Shown piece by piece: positions 52,201 through 60,997 of a stretch of DNA of 64,000 nt. Both the position numbers and the translations under genes were made by a program. Under the pieces are notes generated by a model. That model did no database searches and was not told the DNA's origin. It saw only the letters and a list, made by a program, of their open reading frames with translations. Each line of letters starts with the position of its first letter. Within the stretch, counting starts at the first letter, position 1. The stretch is from Paenibacillus sp. PAMC 26794 (lineage in GTDB: Bacteria; Bacillota; Bacilli; Paenibacillales; Paenibacillaceae): NCBI RefSeq assembly GCF_000316035.1, contig NZ_ANHX01000011.1:434001-498000 (forward strand), in the 5' to 3' direction.

Positions 52201-52599
52201 TTGTATAAAGCAGGTTTTTGGATTAGATTAGGAGCAGGTGTATTGGATAGTCTTATTATTTCAATTCCGTTAGTGATTATTGCAGGTGTGCTGACGGGTA
52301 ACTTTGATGCGGATGAGCCGATTGCCAAACTACTTAGTGCGTTATACTCAATTTTATTACCAGTTTACTGGTATGGTCGAACCATAGGAAAACGTATATG
52401 TGGAATTCGAATCCGTAAATACGATACACACGAACCGCCAAAAATTGGTACGATGCTGATGCGAGTTGTTGTGGCTGGGGTTGTGTACGTATTAACTTTG
52501 GGTATCGGAGTTATTGTGAGTGCTTTTATGGTCGGTATGCGTGAGGATCGACGCGCAATTCATGACTTCGTAGCAGGAACAGAAGTAGTCTGGGATTAA
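52201..52599 (+). CDS. RDD-family membrane protein
   Basis: The start is TTG 52201, with TTTGGAGG eight bases upstream; the product is 132 residues. The family signature is near the N-terminus: Arg-Leu in FWIRLGAGVLDSLII and a Asp at the membrane border, followed by the segment YWYGRTIGKRICGIRIRK near 56-73. Three hydrophobic segments are present. RDD proteins may act in ion or osmolyte exchange, but the specific role is not known. The long leader (190 nt) contains a TATACT -10 candidate near 52098. Confidence 0.8.
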   Translation: MYKAGFWIRLGAGVLDSLIISIPLVIIAGVLTGNFDADEPIAKLLSALYSILLPVYWYGRTIGKRICGIRIRKYDTHEPPKIGTMLMRVVVAGVVYVLTLGIGVIVSAFMVGMREDRRAIHDFVAGTEVVWD

Positions 52600-52619
52600 C
52601 TCGAAGATTATAAAGAATT

Positions 52620-52656
52620 GGCTGTACAGGGGTAAAAATCACTGTGCAGCTTTTTA
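52620..52656 (+). terminator. Terminator after the RDD gene
   Basis: GGCTG-CAG pairs with CTG-CAGC around a 12-nt loop, with TTTTT after it. Confidence 0.65.
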
Positions 52657-52697
52657 ATCATTAGTACTGTTTCACAAAACTCGTATTTTGTACATAT

Positions 52698-52720
52698 GTA
52701 TATCTAATCGGTAATTAGAC
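52698..52720 (+). repeat. Dispersed repeat copy A (left module only)
   Basis: GTATATCTAATCGGTAATTAG is a diverged copy of the left module of the repeats at 56438, 58947 and 60470. No TTCTTGTCCCTCGACA end follows. Confidence 0.5.
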
Positions 52721-53304
52721 TAGATCCCGCTATCTTCTGGCACCTGTGATCCGCCTGTTTAGCAACACCTGTCATGCTGGTTTTGTTTGGCACTATGCCT
52801 TTGTTGGCCCGAGCATTCCATATCTTTATTGAATCCTCCTGCTCCTGCATCTGCAGAATAATTTTCCCCTAATCTAATGATATGTCAATCATTTTGGCTG
52901 CACGTGCACGCCAGCATCCTCCTTCCAATAACCCAACACTCACATACAGGATGATGCCAGATTTCGGGAACGTTTCATAAGTTACTTCATCAATAAACTC
53001 AGTTGTTGCATTGTTATTGCTAGAATATCCAAACAGGTCTCACCGTAGCCCCCATGCGAGATTTTCTGGAAGATCTATTAGTTCTATAAAAGTATTAGAT
53101 TAAATTCTGGATTATCAGAGTTCCTATGACCAAATGATCTAATGGAGAATATGTATATTCATTAATCGGGCTAAGTTCTTTGTTTAAAAATGAACTTGTA
53201 TCGCAATATTGTACATGACACAACATTATAAACACTTCCACTGAACACTATCCATCTCAGCAAAAAGAATTGATCTCTAACTTCTTTTCTTCTCCAGGAC
53301 AGTT

Positions 53305-53432
53305 GGGAACTTTATGTCAAATTCCAGCCTGGTAGGGAACTTTATGTCACTAAAAATTGACAAGAAGTTCCCTACTAAAAATTTAAAACCCCTTGTTTTA
53401 TAAGGAGTTTCTTGGTTGGCGACTTTATGTCA
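53305..53432. repeat. Cluster of 15-bp repeats, transposon-end-like
   Basis: GGGAACTTTATGTCA occurs exactly at 53305 and 53335, with GGCGACTTTATGTCA at 53418 and an inverted form TGACAAGAAGTTCCC at 53358. Read on the minus strand each begins TGACATAAAG. Several tandem copies of a short terminal motif are usual for the ends of Mu/Tn7/Tn552-type elements, where they bind the transposase. Confidence 0.6.
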
Positions 53433-53586
53433 TTCTACATGAACCACTTTGAATGTCCCTCGTCATTGGCAATATTTACTCATTCGAGATTTAGACCATC
53501 CAAAAATTCCTGCACTAGCCGGAACCTGCCTACTATTCGTAGCGAACCCCCAATTAATGAAAGTCGAGAAACGGTACAAGCAAAAA

Positions 53587-53652
53587 TACACCCCCTAGAA
53601 TTTCATCGGCTAAACTCAGGGGTTTTTCCAATGTCTATTCTAGGGGGTGCAC
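53587..53652. mobile_element. Mini inverted-repeat element, possible IS3-family relic
   Basis: CACCCCCTAGAAT (53589-53601) and ATTCTAGGGGGTG (53637-53649) are exact complements separated by 35 nt, and the outer bases extend to TACA and TGCA. The termini resemble those of IS3-group elements (TG...CA ends with CCCCCTAGAAT), but no transposase remains. It could also be a plain hairpin. Confidence 0.5.
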
Positions 53653-53805
53653 TTCATTTTCGAATGATGAAACTAAATTCTTCATCTTTTTCTTGCGACA
53701 TTCTTGATCTCTAAAGCTGGCGTTTTTTTTGTTTAGCACGCTTCATGCATTCGTTGTAGTAGCTTCTCCCCTCCCATTTTATATGTAGCATCAATGTTTA
53801 ATTGT

Positions 53806-55497
53806 CTATTCCATCAAATCTGTTACTGCACCTCTTGAAGCAGAGGAAACTAATTTAGCATATTTGGCAAGTACACCGGATTTCACTTTCAGTGGCGGTT
53901 GTACCCAAGCTTGCGCTCGAGCGGCCAACTCTTCTTCTGGCACTTCAACCTTAATTTCCTGAATGTCGCTATCGATGGTGATAATATCTCCATTTTGGAG
54001 CAAAGAGATCGGTCCACCTACTTGTGCCTCAGGGGATACATGGCCGACTACAAATCCATGCGAGCCACCCGAGAACCTACCATCTGTTATGAGAGCAACT
54101 TTCCCACCGAGACCTTTCCCTACAATGAGTGCTGTAACGGAAAGCATCTCAGGCATACCTGGTCCACCCTTCGGTCCACAATAGCGTATGACCAATACGT
54201 CCCCTTCTTGAATTTCATCATTCATGATCGCTTCTGTCGCTTCATCTTCGCTATCGTACACCTTTGTCGGTCCGGAAAACTGTTGTATCTTCATGCCTGA
54301 CATTTTGGCAACAGCGCCTTCAGGAGCTAGGTTTCCTCGAAGCACAACCAGTGGTCCATTTGGTTTAAGCGGATTATTGAGTGGACGTATAATCTCTTGA
54401 TCATTCTGTAGTGGAGCAGCTTCCGCTAAATTCTCCGCCAACGTTTTACCAGTTACGGTGAGGCAATCCCCATGAAGTAATCCCTCAGCGAGCAATAGCT
54501 TCATTACCCCGGAAACACCACCAATATCATTCAAATCCTGCATGACATACTGACCACTTGGCTTCAGATCTGCCAAATGAGGAACACGCAAGCGAATTCG
54601 TTCAAAATCATCCAAGGTTAAATCCACTTCTACGGAGTGCGCAATAGCTAGCAGATGGAGAAATGCGTTGGTTGATCCCCCTAGAGCCATAACAACGGTG
54701 ATCGCATTCTCAAATGCTTTCTTCGTCATAATGTCTCTTGGGTAGATTTCCTGTTCAAGAAGTGAGATGACCTGCTTACCGGCTGCTTCGCATTCCAATG
54801 CTTTATCCGCTGAGATAGCTGATGTCGAAGAAGAACCAGGCAAACACATACCCATTGCTTCTGCAGCTGCGGCCATCGTATTAGCGGTATACATCCCCCC
54901 ACAAGCCCCTGGACCTGGACAAACACTGCATTCGACCTTATGCAATTGTTCGTCTGTTATTTTTCCATCTTGATATTGCCCAACGGCTTCAAAAGCTGAA
55001 ACGATATCCACTTTTTTACCGTCGAGATTACCAGGTTGAATGGTTCCTCCATATACATAAACAGAAGGAATATTCATCCGTCCAATAGCCATCAAACATG
55101 CAGGCGTATTCTTGTCACACCCACCGATTGCAACAACGCCGTCAAAACGCTCGGCTCCGGTCACAATTTCAATCGAATCAGCTATAGCTTCCCGACTTGG
55201 TAGCGAGAACAACATCCCGCCATGCCCCATCGAGATCCCATCAGAAACGGTAATCGTATTAAAAATTAGTGGGGCACCGCCGTTATTACGTGCGCCCCGC
55301 TTAGCTTGCACCGCTAAATCATTGATGTGCATATTACACGGTGTTACTTCACTCCACGTACTTGCTATTCCGATCATTGGCTTTTTAAAATCCTCATCTT
55401 GAAATCCAACTGCACGCAGCATCGCTCTGTTCGGTACCCGGTTAGCACCTTCACTGATTACCTTGCTTCGAATGCGAAGATCTTTTTTATTTTCCAT
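53806..55497 (-). CDS. ilvD: Dihydroxy-acid dehydratase
   Basis: The 563-residue enzyme converts dihydroxy-isovalerate (or -methylvalerate) to the keto acid in branched-chain amino acid synthesis. Cluster-ligand Cys are in [12 protein letters not shown] (near 47-58), [12 protein letters not shown] (near 124-135) and [19 protein letters not shown] (near 192-210); Lys in CDKNTP is the active-site base. It is of the [2Fe-2S] IlvD class seen in cyanobacteria and mycobacteria and not the common Bacillus form. It follows a GntR regulator by 15 nt. That pairing is more usual for sugar-acid dehydratases of the same superfamily, so the substrate could differ. Confidence 0.88.
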   Translation of the reverse strand: MENKKDLRIRSKVISEGANRVPNRAMLRAVGFQDEDFKKPMIGIASTWSEVTPCNMHINDLAVQAKRGARNNGGAPLIFNTITVSDGISMGHGGMLFSLPSREAIADSIEIVTGAERFDGVVAIGGCDKNTPACLMAIGRMNIPSVYVYGGTIQPGNLDGKKVDIVSAFEAVGQYQDGKITDEQLHKVECSVCPGPGACGGMYTANTMAAAAEAMGMCLPGSSSTSAISADKALECEAAGKQVISLLEQEIYPRDIMTKKAFENAITVVMALGGSTNAFLHLLAIAHSVEVDLTLDDFERIRLRVPHLADLKPSGQYVMQDLNDIGGVSGVMKLLLAEGLLHGDCLTVTGKTLAENLAEAAPLQNDQEIIRPLNNPLKPNGPLVVLRGNLAPEGAVAKMSGMKIQQFSGPTKVYDSEDEATEAIMNDEIQEGDVLVIRYCGPKGGPGMPEMLSVTALIVGKGLGGKVALITDGRFSGGSHGFVVGHVSPEAQVGGPISLLQNGDIITIDSDIQEIKVEVPEEELAARAQAWVQPPLKVKSGVLAKYAKLVSSASRGAVTDLME

Positions 55498-55512
55498 GTT
55501 TCTTCCCTCATT

Positions 55513-56178
55513 TCAAAGTATTTCGTTCAGTTCCTGCATCGGTCGAATAAAATTTTGTTTCATTAAATTATGGGCATCGTTGCTATTTTTGCCTTCAAAA
55601 GCTTTAATAATCTGATCATGTTCTTCAACTGAAGCTAGTGTAGCCTTAATAGGTTGTTTTAAAAATACGTATTTAAATCGCCTAATGTGAATCTGAAGAG
55701 ATGTATTAAATGTAGCTACATAAGGATTATCTGAGAGCTCCACAATATAATTATGAAATTGCTCATCCACCTCCATAGCCTGATAAACTTGGCCATTCTT
55801 AATGGAACTTGCAAATTCCAAATTTAGTAATCTTAGTTTCTCAATCTGTTCTGAAACAATAATTTTGGCGGTAATTTCAGCAGCCAAAGCCTGAAGAGCA
55901 GCCATGGTTGAATACATCTTAAAAATATCGTTTTTCTCAATATTCGTTACTTTTGTTTCTTTTCCTGGATGCATAGTCACGAGGCCTTGAACTTCGAGTA
56001 ACTGAAATGCCTCCCGAATCGGTGTCCGGCTGACTCCAAGCGATTCAGCCATTTCCGCATCAATAAGCTTTTCACCTGGTTGCAGTGTTCCATCAATAAT
56101 CCATCGTTGAATCTGAGAAAAGGCTCTTTCTTTTGCGGACATACGGACTGGTAAGGAAAAATCTTTAGGTATTGGCAT
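55513..56178 (-). CDS. GntR-family regulator (FCD type) upstream of ilvD
   Basis: I chose ATG 56178 with GAGGATG upstream; ATGs at 56187 and 56193 are in frame. The 221-residue protein has a winged helix (about 15-75, EKLIDAEMAESLGVSRTPIREAFQLLEVQGL by position 34-64) and an FCD-like domain. It is co-transcribed with ilvD (15-nt gap). A 16-bp near-perfect palindrome is located 31 nt upstream of the start, consistent with autoregulation. The ligand is unknown; a keto acid or sugar acid is plausible. Confidence 0.84.
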   Translation of the reverse strand: MPIPKDFSLPVRMSAKERAFSQIQRWIIDGTLQPGEKLIDAEMAESLGVSRTPIREAFQLLEVQGLVTMHPGKETKVTNIEKNDIFKMYSTMAALQALAAEITAKIIVSEQIEKLRLLNLEFASSIKNGQVYQAMEVDEQFHNYIVELSDNPYVATFNTSLQIHIRRFKYVFLKQPIKATLASVEEHDQIIKAFEGKNSNDAHNLMKQNFIRPMQELNEIL

Positions 56179-56208
56179 TGTTTTCATCCTCATTACAATT
56201 ATTCTTAT

Positions 56209-56224
56209 ATGCAATATATCGCAT
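56209..56224 (-). promoter_or_regulatory. Operator candidate for the GntR regulator
   Basis: ATGCAATATATCGCAT is a dyad with one mismatched pair, extended outward by TAT/ACA. The TGTATGC...GCATA form is usual for GntR/FCD proteins. Confidence 0.6.
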
Positions 56225-56437
56225 ACACGATCGAGAAGCAATTATTATTTCATTTACTCGCTCAATTAATTTTATCCAGATAACTACCTGTTTTTATTGA
56301 GAGTCTGAGACAAAAAAGAGAACTATAATTTAAGAGTCTTTCTTTGAGAAATGTTACATAAGTAATATATTTTAATGTGAATGTTCTTATATAAAATTAT
56401 TTGGTACTAATGAGGGCTTATGTACTTTTTATTTAAG

Positions 56438-56510
56438 TACACATCTAATCGGCAATCGGACGATGTTCTTGTCCATTACGGTAATCGGTACAAGTTCTTG
56501 TCCCTCGACA
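56438..56510 (+). repeat. Dispersed repeat copy B
   Basis: It begins GTACACATCTAATCGGCAAT, contains two TTCTTGTCC cores, and ends TTCTTGTCCCTCGACA at 56495-56510. The same 16-mer ends copies C and D. It lies in a gap without genes between the GntR gene and the recombinase scrap. Confidence 0.75.
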
Positions 56511-56556
56511 TGAGTTTGTAGTTTTAACTCCCACCCCTCCGTCGTATAATCTATCT

Positions 56557-56592
56557 AAAACGCCGAACTCATATTCCGAGTTCGGCGTTTTT
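56557..56592. terminator. Bidirectional-looking terminator
   Basis: AAAACGCCGAACTC pairs with GAGTTCGGCGTTTT around a 7-nt loop, with T-rich flanks. On the minus strand it directly follows the stop of a broken frame (TAA near 56592). Confidence 0.8.
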
Positions 56593-56835
56593 AAAATTCA
56601 ATGGTCACAATTAATATGCCGGTTTGATCGACTCTCGCATCCTCCAGATTCATGAATTTATGCCCTTTGTCTAAATAATGGAAAATGAATGCCTCAAAGA
56701 AGAATGAACCGTCAAAGCCGGCTTTCCAAAGGCTGTTGCATATTTCTCAACAAGTTTTTCTATAGAACGTTGTGTTAAACGTCTATTTTTAAAATGCTGT
56801 TCTACGTCCGCAGGCTTTTGAATGCCTTCCAGCCC
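56590..56835 (-). pseudogene. Degenerate fragment: tyrosine-recombinase-like C-terminus and an adjoining frame
   Basis: On the minus strand, 56835-56671 reads a frame with RRLTQRSIEKLVEKYATAFG, then LTVHSSLRHSF, which resembles XerC/D/S C-terminal regions (the LRHSF box holds the active-site Arg and His). It ends at a TAG soon after the box, without the GH and Tyr motifs. From about 56745 to 56590 another frame stays open, with FHYLDKGHKFMNLEDARVDQ, and stops just before a strong terminator, so it may be the tail of a second lost gene. Which of the overlapping readings is real in the overlap is unsettled. Confidence 0.45.
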
Positions 56836-56863
56836 TTAGTTTCGGGCTAGATGTTTTTGTTTG

Positions 56864-58840
56864 TCAGTAAAAAGTGTTTTCGTATAACTTCCCCGTATGC
56901 GCATCAAGCACTTCGGGCGTCCGCTCGTGCTCGCTACCAATCATTCGATACACTAGTTCGTACGGTGCCTCTTCCGCCCTAGCATTGTGCATCCGTTCCC
57001 ATTGCAGACGCAGCTTGGCCTGTGCCGTCCATCGGAGGATGGCTGTCTGGTAATCAAATGAGGGCACGGTCTCCAGCTTCTTTAACTGTTCTGGCCTTAT
57101 GGAGGGGGACATCAAACTTTTGACCCTCCCATTAGAGCGGTCAACAGCTAGTTGATAGCATTCATCCCTGACAGATACGTCTTGAACATATACACCAAAG
57201 CGAATGATTTCCAAACGATCTTCGTCGTCGGTCTCTTCAGTTAGAAGCTTGAGATACGGCAACATTTCGGCTGCTAGTCCTCGGACATAGTCTATAGCTA
57301 CTTCTATACATGCGTCTCGATCCCAGGTTAATGGAGCTAGTTGATCTGGCTTACCATGCGAAACAAAGTCAATCAGTTGTCCGGATTGGCTGTCTACTCG
57401 CGCCTTGACTGCTCCCTCCATCTGATCAGCCCAATAGGCCTTCCAAGACCGGTCATTCTTGGCTGGACGCTCTTCATTCTGTTGCTTCCACACCATCAAC
57501 TTGGTGTTCGAGCCAATATTGTCGTCTTGTACTAACTGAAATTGGTCGTTGTCTACGCCAATCCACTCTTCTAGGCTTCGTGCGGGCGGGAACTCACCTG
57601 GCCACTCGTCCAGAGTTCTTGGGTCAGAGGGGACAGCTTCTGCCCTATAGGCTGTCGGAACTTCCTCCTGTGATGATGCAGTATAGATTAGCCCTCTACT
57701 TCGGGGGGCGTAAACAAGATGGACCTGATCGTCACCATCCGTGTACACGGCTTTGTCCAATACGCAATATTCCACATGTAGCAAAAAATTCGCCTTCATA
57801 CACGCCATCTGTTCCTCTTCTGGTGTGATCATGGTTGGGAGTGCTGGCCCTGGAACGGTTCCATAGTACCTAAATCCGACCACGCGACCGCTGGGATGAA
57901 CCATAATCAGGCAGCCCGTCTCAGGAAGCGGCAGCCCCATCGCCTTCTGCTGTCGTGTGTACACAAACATCCCTTCCATCCACTCCATCTCACAATACGG
58001 AAAATCACGCAGTGCGCCGGGATAATGATCTTCCAGGAATTGCTCTGCCTGCTGTTTGAGCTCCTCCTCAGATATCCGTGTCTCGTTGTCCAATGAGGCC
58101 CAGGAAATGGCATAGTCTAGCAAGTTGCCGTCCCTGGAGAGCGTGGCAGAAACGGCGTCATCACTCCCCGTTTTAACCCATAAGAATCCCGCTTCTCCCT
58201 TCCCTGTTCCCCTCCCGGTGTTCTCTTGATAGTCATTGACGATCAGATCATAATCCGGTGAAACGGCAAACTGGTGCTCTGCCTGTTGTCTTAACTGCAG
58301 GCGTAATGTATCCAGGTCTCGTTCGAGAAAATCTTGAGCCATTTCGTTGCGCAAATGTTCCAGCCCCTTCCGTAATTGTGTTTTTACAGTACCTAATGGC
58401 ATATCCAGGAGATGGGCGATTTGCTGCTGGGTCAGGTCCTTCTTATATTTTAAGAACAGGAGCTGACGCAGCTTCGGATTCAGACTGGCCAATGCACGCT
58501 CCAGATCCAGGGTTTGATCGATATCATTAACGACCACTGGCTCTTGCGCCTGCGGGTCTTCGCTCAGGTGAACACGCTTGGATTTCTTCAAATGATTGAG
58601 CGCTCGGTTCACCACAATTCTGGTAAGCCAGCTCTCAAACGCTTCGGCTTGCTGCAGCGTTTGCAGTGACTCATAAGCCTTAACCAGGGCATCCTGAACG
58701 ATATCCTCCGCATCTTTGGACTCCCGTACATAATGGCGAGCCACTCGGTGCAGCTTATCCGTTCGATCCTTTATAAGAGATACGAAGGCATCGTGATCTC
58801 CGTTTTGTGCGGCGTTGATTTGTTGCTGTGCATCGATCAT
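56864..58840 (-). CDS. ECF sigma factor fused to a large YcdB-like domain
   Basis: The 658-residue product has a complete ECF sigma part in residues 1-180: region 2 with AEDIVQDALVKAYESLQ (about 43-59) and WLTRIVVNRALNHLKK, and region 4 with LNPKLRQLLFLKYKKDLTQQQIAHLLDMPLGTVKTQLRKG by position 116-155. After a linker follow about 450 residues resembling YcdB/YcdC or PepSY-type domains in two units (GNLLDYAISW; ISEEELKQQAEQFLEDHYPG; later CIEVAIDYVRG). No membrane segment is present, so this sensory part would be cytosolic, although relatives usually are outside. AGGAGGTG precedes the ATG. It is flanked by repeat copies B and C. Confidence 0.8.
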   Translation of the reverse strand: MIDAQQQINAAQNGDHDAFVSLIKDRTDKLHRVARHYVRESKDAEDIVQDALVKAYESLQTLQQAEAFESWLTRIVVNRALNHLKKSKRVHLSEDPQAQEPVVVNDIDQTLDLERALASLNPKLRQLLFLKYKKDLTQQQIAHLLDMPLGTVKTQLRKGLEHLRNEMAQDFLERDLDTLRLQLRQQAEHQFAVSPDYDLIVNDYQENTGRGTGKGEAGFLWVKTGSDDAVSATLSRDGNLLDYAISWASLDNETRISEEELKQQAEQFLEDHYPGALRDFPYCEMEWMEGMFVYTRQQKAMGLPLPETGCLIMVHPSGRVVGFRYYGTVPGPALPTMITPEEEQMACMKANFLLHVEYCVLDKAVYTDGDDQVHLVYAPRSRGLIYTASSQEEVPTAYRAEAVPSDPRTLDEWPGEFPPARSLEEWIGVDNDQFQLVQDDNIGSNTKLMVWKQQNEERPAKNDRSWKAYWADQMEGAVKARVDSQSGQLIDFVSHGKPDQLAPLTWDRDACIEVAIDYVRGLAAEMLPYLKLLTEETDDEDRLEIIRFGVYVQDVSVRDECYQLAVDRSNGRVKSLMSPSIRPEQLKKLETVPSFDYQTAILRWTAQAKLRLQWERMHNARAEEAPYELVYRMIGSEHERTPEVLDAHTGKLYENTFY

Positions 58841-58946
58841 TGTCGTTCACCTCCTGTTATATAGACAGCTAACTCGGGGGTTTGGATTTAATTAATGTAA
58901 CATTATTCTTATAGTTGTTCCCAAATAAGTGCATATGCTGATTATT

Positions 58947-59050
58947 TAGATATACATCTAATTGGCAATCGGGACAAGAACTTGTACCGATAAAACAAAA
59001 AAGCCGCTAAAATAGCGACTTCAATGGGACCATGTTCTTGTCCCTCGACA
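58947..59050 (+). repeat. Dispersed repeat copy C (longest)
   Basis: It begins TATACATCTAATTGGCAATC, carries GGGACAAGAACTTGTACCGA, an inner GCCGCTA/TAGCGAC stem, and ends TTCTTGTCCCTCGACA at 59035-59050. Reading from the right end it starts TGTCGAGGGACAAGAA, reminiscent of a transposon terminus. The 430-nt gap between the sigma gene and the secreted-protein gene holds only this and a promoter region. Confidence 0.78.
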
Positions 59051-59270
59051 ATTATATGACACAAGAAAATATCAAAAAAACTAGAGTGATTGTGATTTTT
59101 GTAACTGTTTTATTATGGAAATATTTGTATTGTTATTATTGTAAAATCCAATTTATATCTAGGGGGTGAGGAAAACATCCATTAGCATCCTTTGTATTGT
59201 TCCTTGTTGTTTTACTTGTAAGAATCATGTCTAAAATGTAAAATCAAAAACTCTCAAGGAGATGTTGATC

Positions 59271-59702
59271 GTGAAAAAATATCAAAAAACAACGATTGCA
59301 TTACTCTCAGCCCTCTCTATGATTGTCCCTTTTCAAGCTGCTTTTGCTGATCAAGCTTTGACTCCCACTACCCCTGTCTCACAAGATATTCTTATGCAGA
59401 GACAATTGAAAGATGGAATCAGTATATTTGCAAGCAATCCATACCCCGGTTATTTTGATAATGGAGTGTACACTCCTTATATTTATATGACGGGGACAAT
59501 TACAATAACTTTTCAAGCTAATGTTCTAGGCACCTACTACTTCCAACTCAGAAATGAGAATGGAACATTATATCCTGTAAGATATGAAGCCACTCAATAT
59601 GGAAGTCAAACAGTAACAATTCAAGGGGCCTATGGTTATCAACAAATATATGCGTCATCTCCGAATGGCCTCGGTGGTGGTTATTTCAATATTCATTATT
59701 AA
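59271..59702 (+). CDS. Small secreted protein of unknown function
   Basis: The GTG at 59271 has AAGGAG nine bases upstream, better placed than ATG 59262. The 143-residue product has a Sec signal peptide (KKYQKTT, hydrophobic core, cleavage probably after AFA near residue 27) and a mature domain of about 115 residues rich in Tyr, Thr and Asn with a beta-sheet pattern (TITITFQANVLGTYYFQLR; SQTVTIQGAYGYQQIY). It has no Cys. I cannot name the family. It sits between repeat copies C and D, and may have come with them. Confidence 0.65.
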   Translation: MKKYQKTTIALLSALSMIVPFQAAFADQALTPTTPVSQDILMQRQLKDGISIFASNPYPGYFDNGVYTPYIYMTGTITITFQANVLGTYYFQLRNENGTLYPVRYEATQYGSQTVTIQGAYGYQQIYASSPNGLGGGYFNIHY

Positions 59703-59993
59703 TCCTAACTAAATTATTTAGGATTCAGGAAGAAATGATTTCAGGCTGTCTCAGAGATAGTTTTACAGATACAATTCCGATAACCTACTAATCGGTCATG
59801 ACTAAGCTCTCTCATGCTTTACTACCCTTATCTAAGACTCGAACAAAAGCAGCCGATCACGTTGATCAGCTGCTTTTTGGTGTTTTCATATGCTCAAGCT
59901 AGCGCAGGCTTCCCTGGAATTTTTTTCTCCTAGTCTCTCATAATAATCTTACTTCAATAGCGAGTACGATGCTCTACCAGAAGATACCACACA
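59703..59993. other. Intergenic stretch with one terminator
   Basis: The stem AGCAGC-GATCA / TGATCAGCTGCT with TTTTT after it (59848-59878) is a probable terminator, about 150 nt past the secreted-protein gene. I see nothing else in it. Confidence 0.55.
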
Positions 59994-60330
59994 TTATTCA
60001 TTGCTCTTTAAAGTAATATCCAATATGTTTCGATACTCTATAAGCATTTGATTAAGTGCTTTCCCCGTATTCAGATGTTTTACTACTTGATTTTCGCTTA
60101 GAGAGCAAAGCTTATTTTTAAAGTCACTTTCATTCCGCTGCACATGAACAATAAACTGATCCCTTTCGTGCTCATTTTTAAATAAAAGTATGACTTAAAA
60201 AAAACTTTTAAGTGAAATCCCTTCTATATCGTGAGTCGTACTACCTTCAATGAAATATCCAAAGTCATAATCCTCTAAAAACTGAGCCCTACTCTGTTCA
60301 GGAATAATCGTTGGGGTGGTACCATGTTCT
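59994..60330 (-). pseudogene. Broken minus-strand ORF with internal stop
   Basis: A frame of about 110 codons runs from near 60330 to the TAA at 59994 with a single in-frame TAA at about 60195. Its first part reads TIIPEQSRAQFLEDYDFGYF and its second FKNEHERDQFIVHVQRNESD, both of protein-like composition. No start with ribosome site is visible; its upstream end runs into a degenerate repeat (GGTACCATGTTCTT, near 60318). I do not recognise the family. Confidence 0.4.
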
Positions 60331-60469
60331 TAACCTTTCCAGCAAATACGAAGTTCTTGCGTTAGGTCCGAAAAACCTATTCTGGATACAGAAAAATCGT
60401 TATTCAAGCGGCGAAGTTATATATTTATGTGGCGTTTATCTCGCCATGAAAGTTCCATCATGATGCTAT

Positions 60470-60518
60470 TTAGATATCTACCTAATCCGAAATGACACAA
60501 TTTTCTTGTCCCTCGACA
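60470..60518 (+). repeat. Dispersed repeat copy D
   Basis: It begins TTAGATATCTACCTAATCCG and ends TTCTTGTCCCTCGACA at 60503-60518, followed by a GTCGCTAAG phrase also related to the inner stem of copy C. It has the same orientation as B and C. Confidence 0.7.
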
Positions 60519-60568
60519 ATAAAAAAAGTCGCTAAGCAGTTTGATTATAACCTGCCCTATCCTCGGTT

Positions 60569-60790
60569 TTATTGAGCTATCGTTTCCCGAATCTTTAGAT
60601 TGCAACTTCTTCCATAACTCGCCTCAATTTCTTTAGACAATACATTTGTTTGTTCCCCTAGATATTTCAAGTCGTTAGTCAGAACTGTTGTATCGTCGCC
60701 TAACCGAGCCATAACTGATACACTTACAACATTTCGAACATCAACATCATTACTTAAAGCCATTTGTTCGATAAAACCCAAAATTATCAC
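60569..60790 (-). CDS. Possible small protein (73 residues), perhaps a fragment
   Basis: GTG 60790 has GAGG about ten bases upstream. The product has an ordered, acidic pattern (DVDVRNVVSVSVMARLGDD; LKYLGEQTNVLSKEIEASYG) that looks like the tail of a larger helical family of small Bacillus proteins. It lacks the N-terminal part such proteins have, so it could be a truncated gene. Between it and the GH43 gene are 281 nt with one hairpin. Confidence 0.4.
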   Translation of the reverse strand: MIILGFIEQMALSNDVDVRNVVSVSVMARLGDDTTVLTNDLKYLGEQTNVLSKEIEASYGRSCNLKIRETIAQ

Positions 60791-60967
60791 AAGTTTTTTT
60801 CCTCACTTTTGGTTAATTCATGGTTAATTTAAGTGTGAACAACATTTTTATAATTTAATGTTATCTCTTTCCTCTTTAAGCAAGGTTAGTCCCACTCAAC
60901 TCTTCGACTTATTTGTTAAACTATCCTGCTCTTATGATACGGTTCGGCGTATTATCTGTAGAGCGAA

Positions 60968-60997
60968 ATCGAAGGCACCCAGTAGGGTGCCTTCGAT
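60968..60997 (-). terminator. Hairpin downstream of the GH43 gene
   Basis: ATCGAAGGCACCC pairs exactly with GGGTGCCTTCGAT around AGTA. On the minus strand it is followed by only three T, so it may be a weak terminator of the ABC/GH43 operon. Confidence 0.6.

Larger units (their letters stand above)
52657..53805. other. Gene-poor, AT-rich mobile-element graveyard (first part)
   Basis: No intact gene is found in these 1.15 kb. It holds repeat copy A of the CTAATCGG family (52698-52720), remains of a broken minus-strand frame around 52880-53090 that I cannot identify, four copies of a 15-bp repeat (53305-53432), and a mini inverted-repeat element (53587-53652). The frame 53412-53714 is not convincing because it runs through these repeats. 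Confidence 0.6.

Noticed and set aside
53412..53714. 100-codon plus-strand frame
   Set aside because: It runs through the 15-bp repeat and the mini inverted-repeat element, so it is most likely chance.
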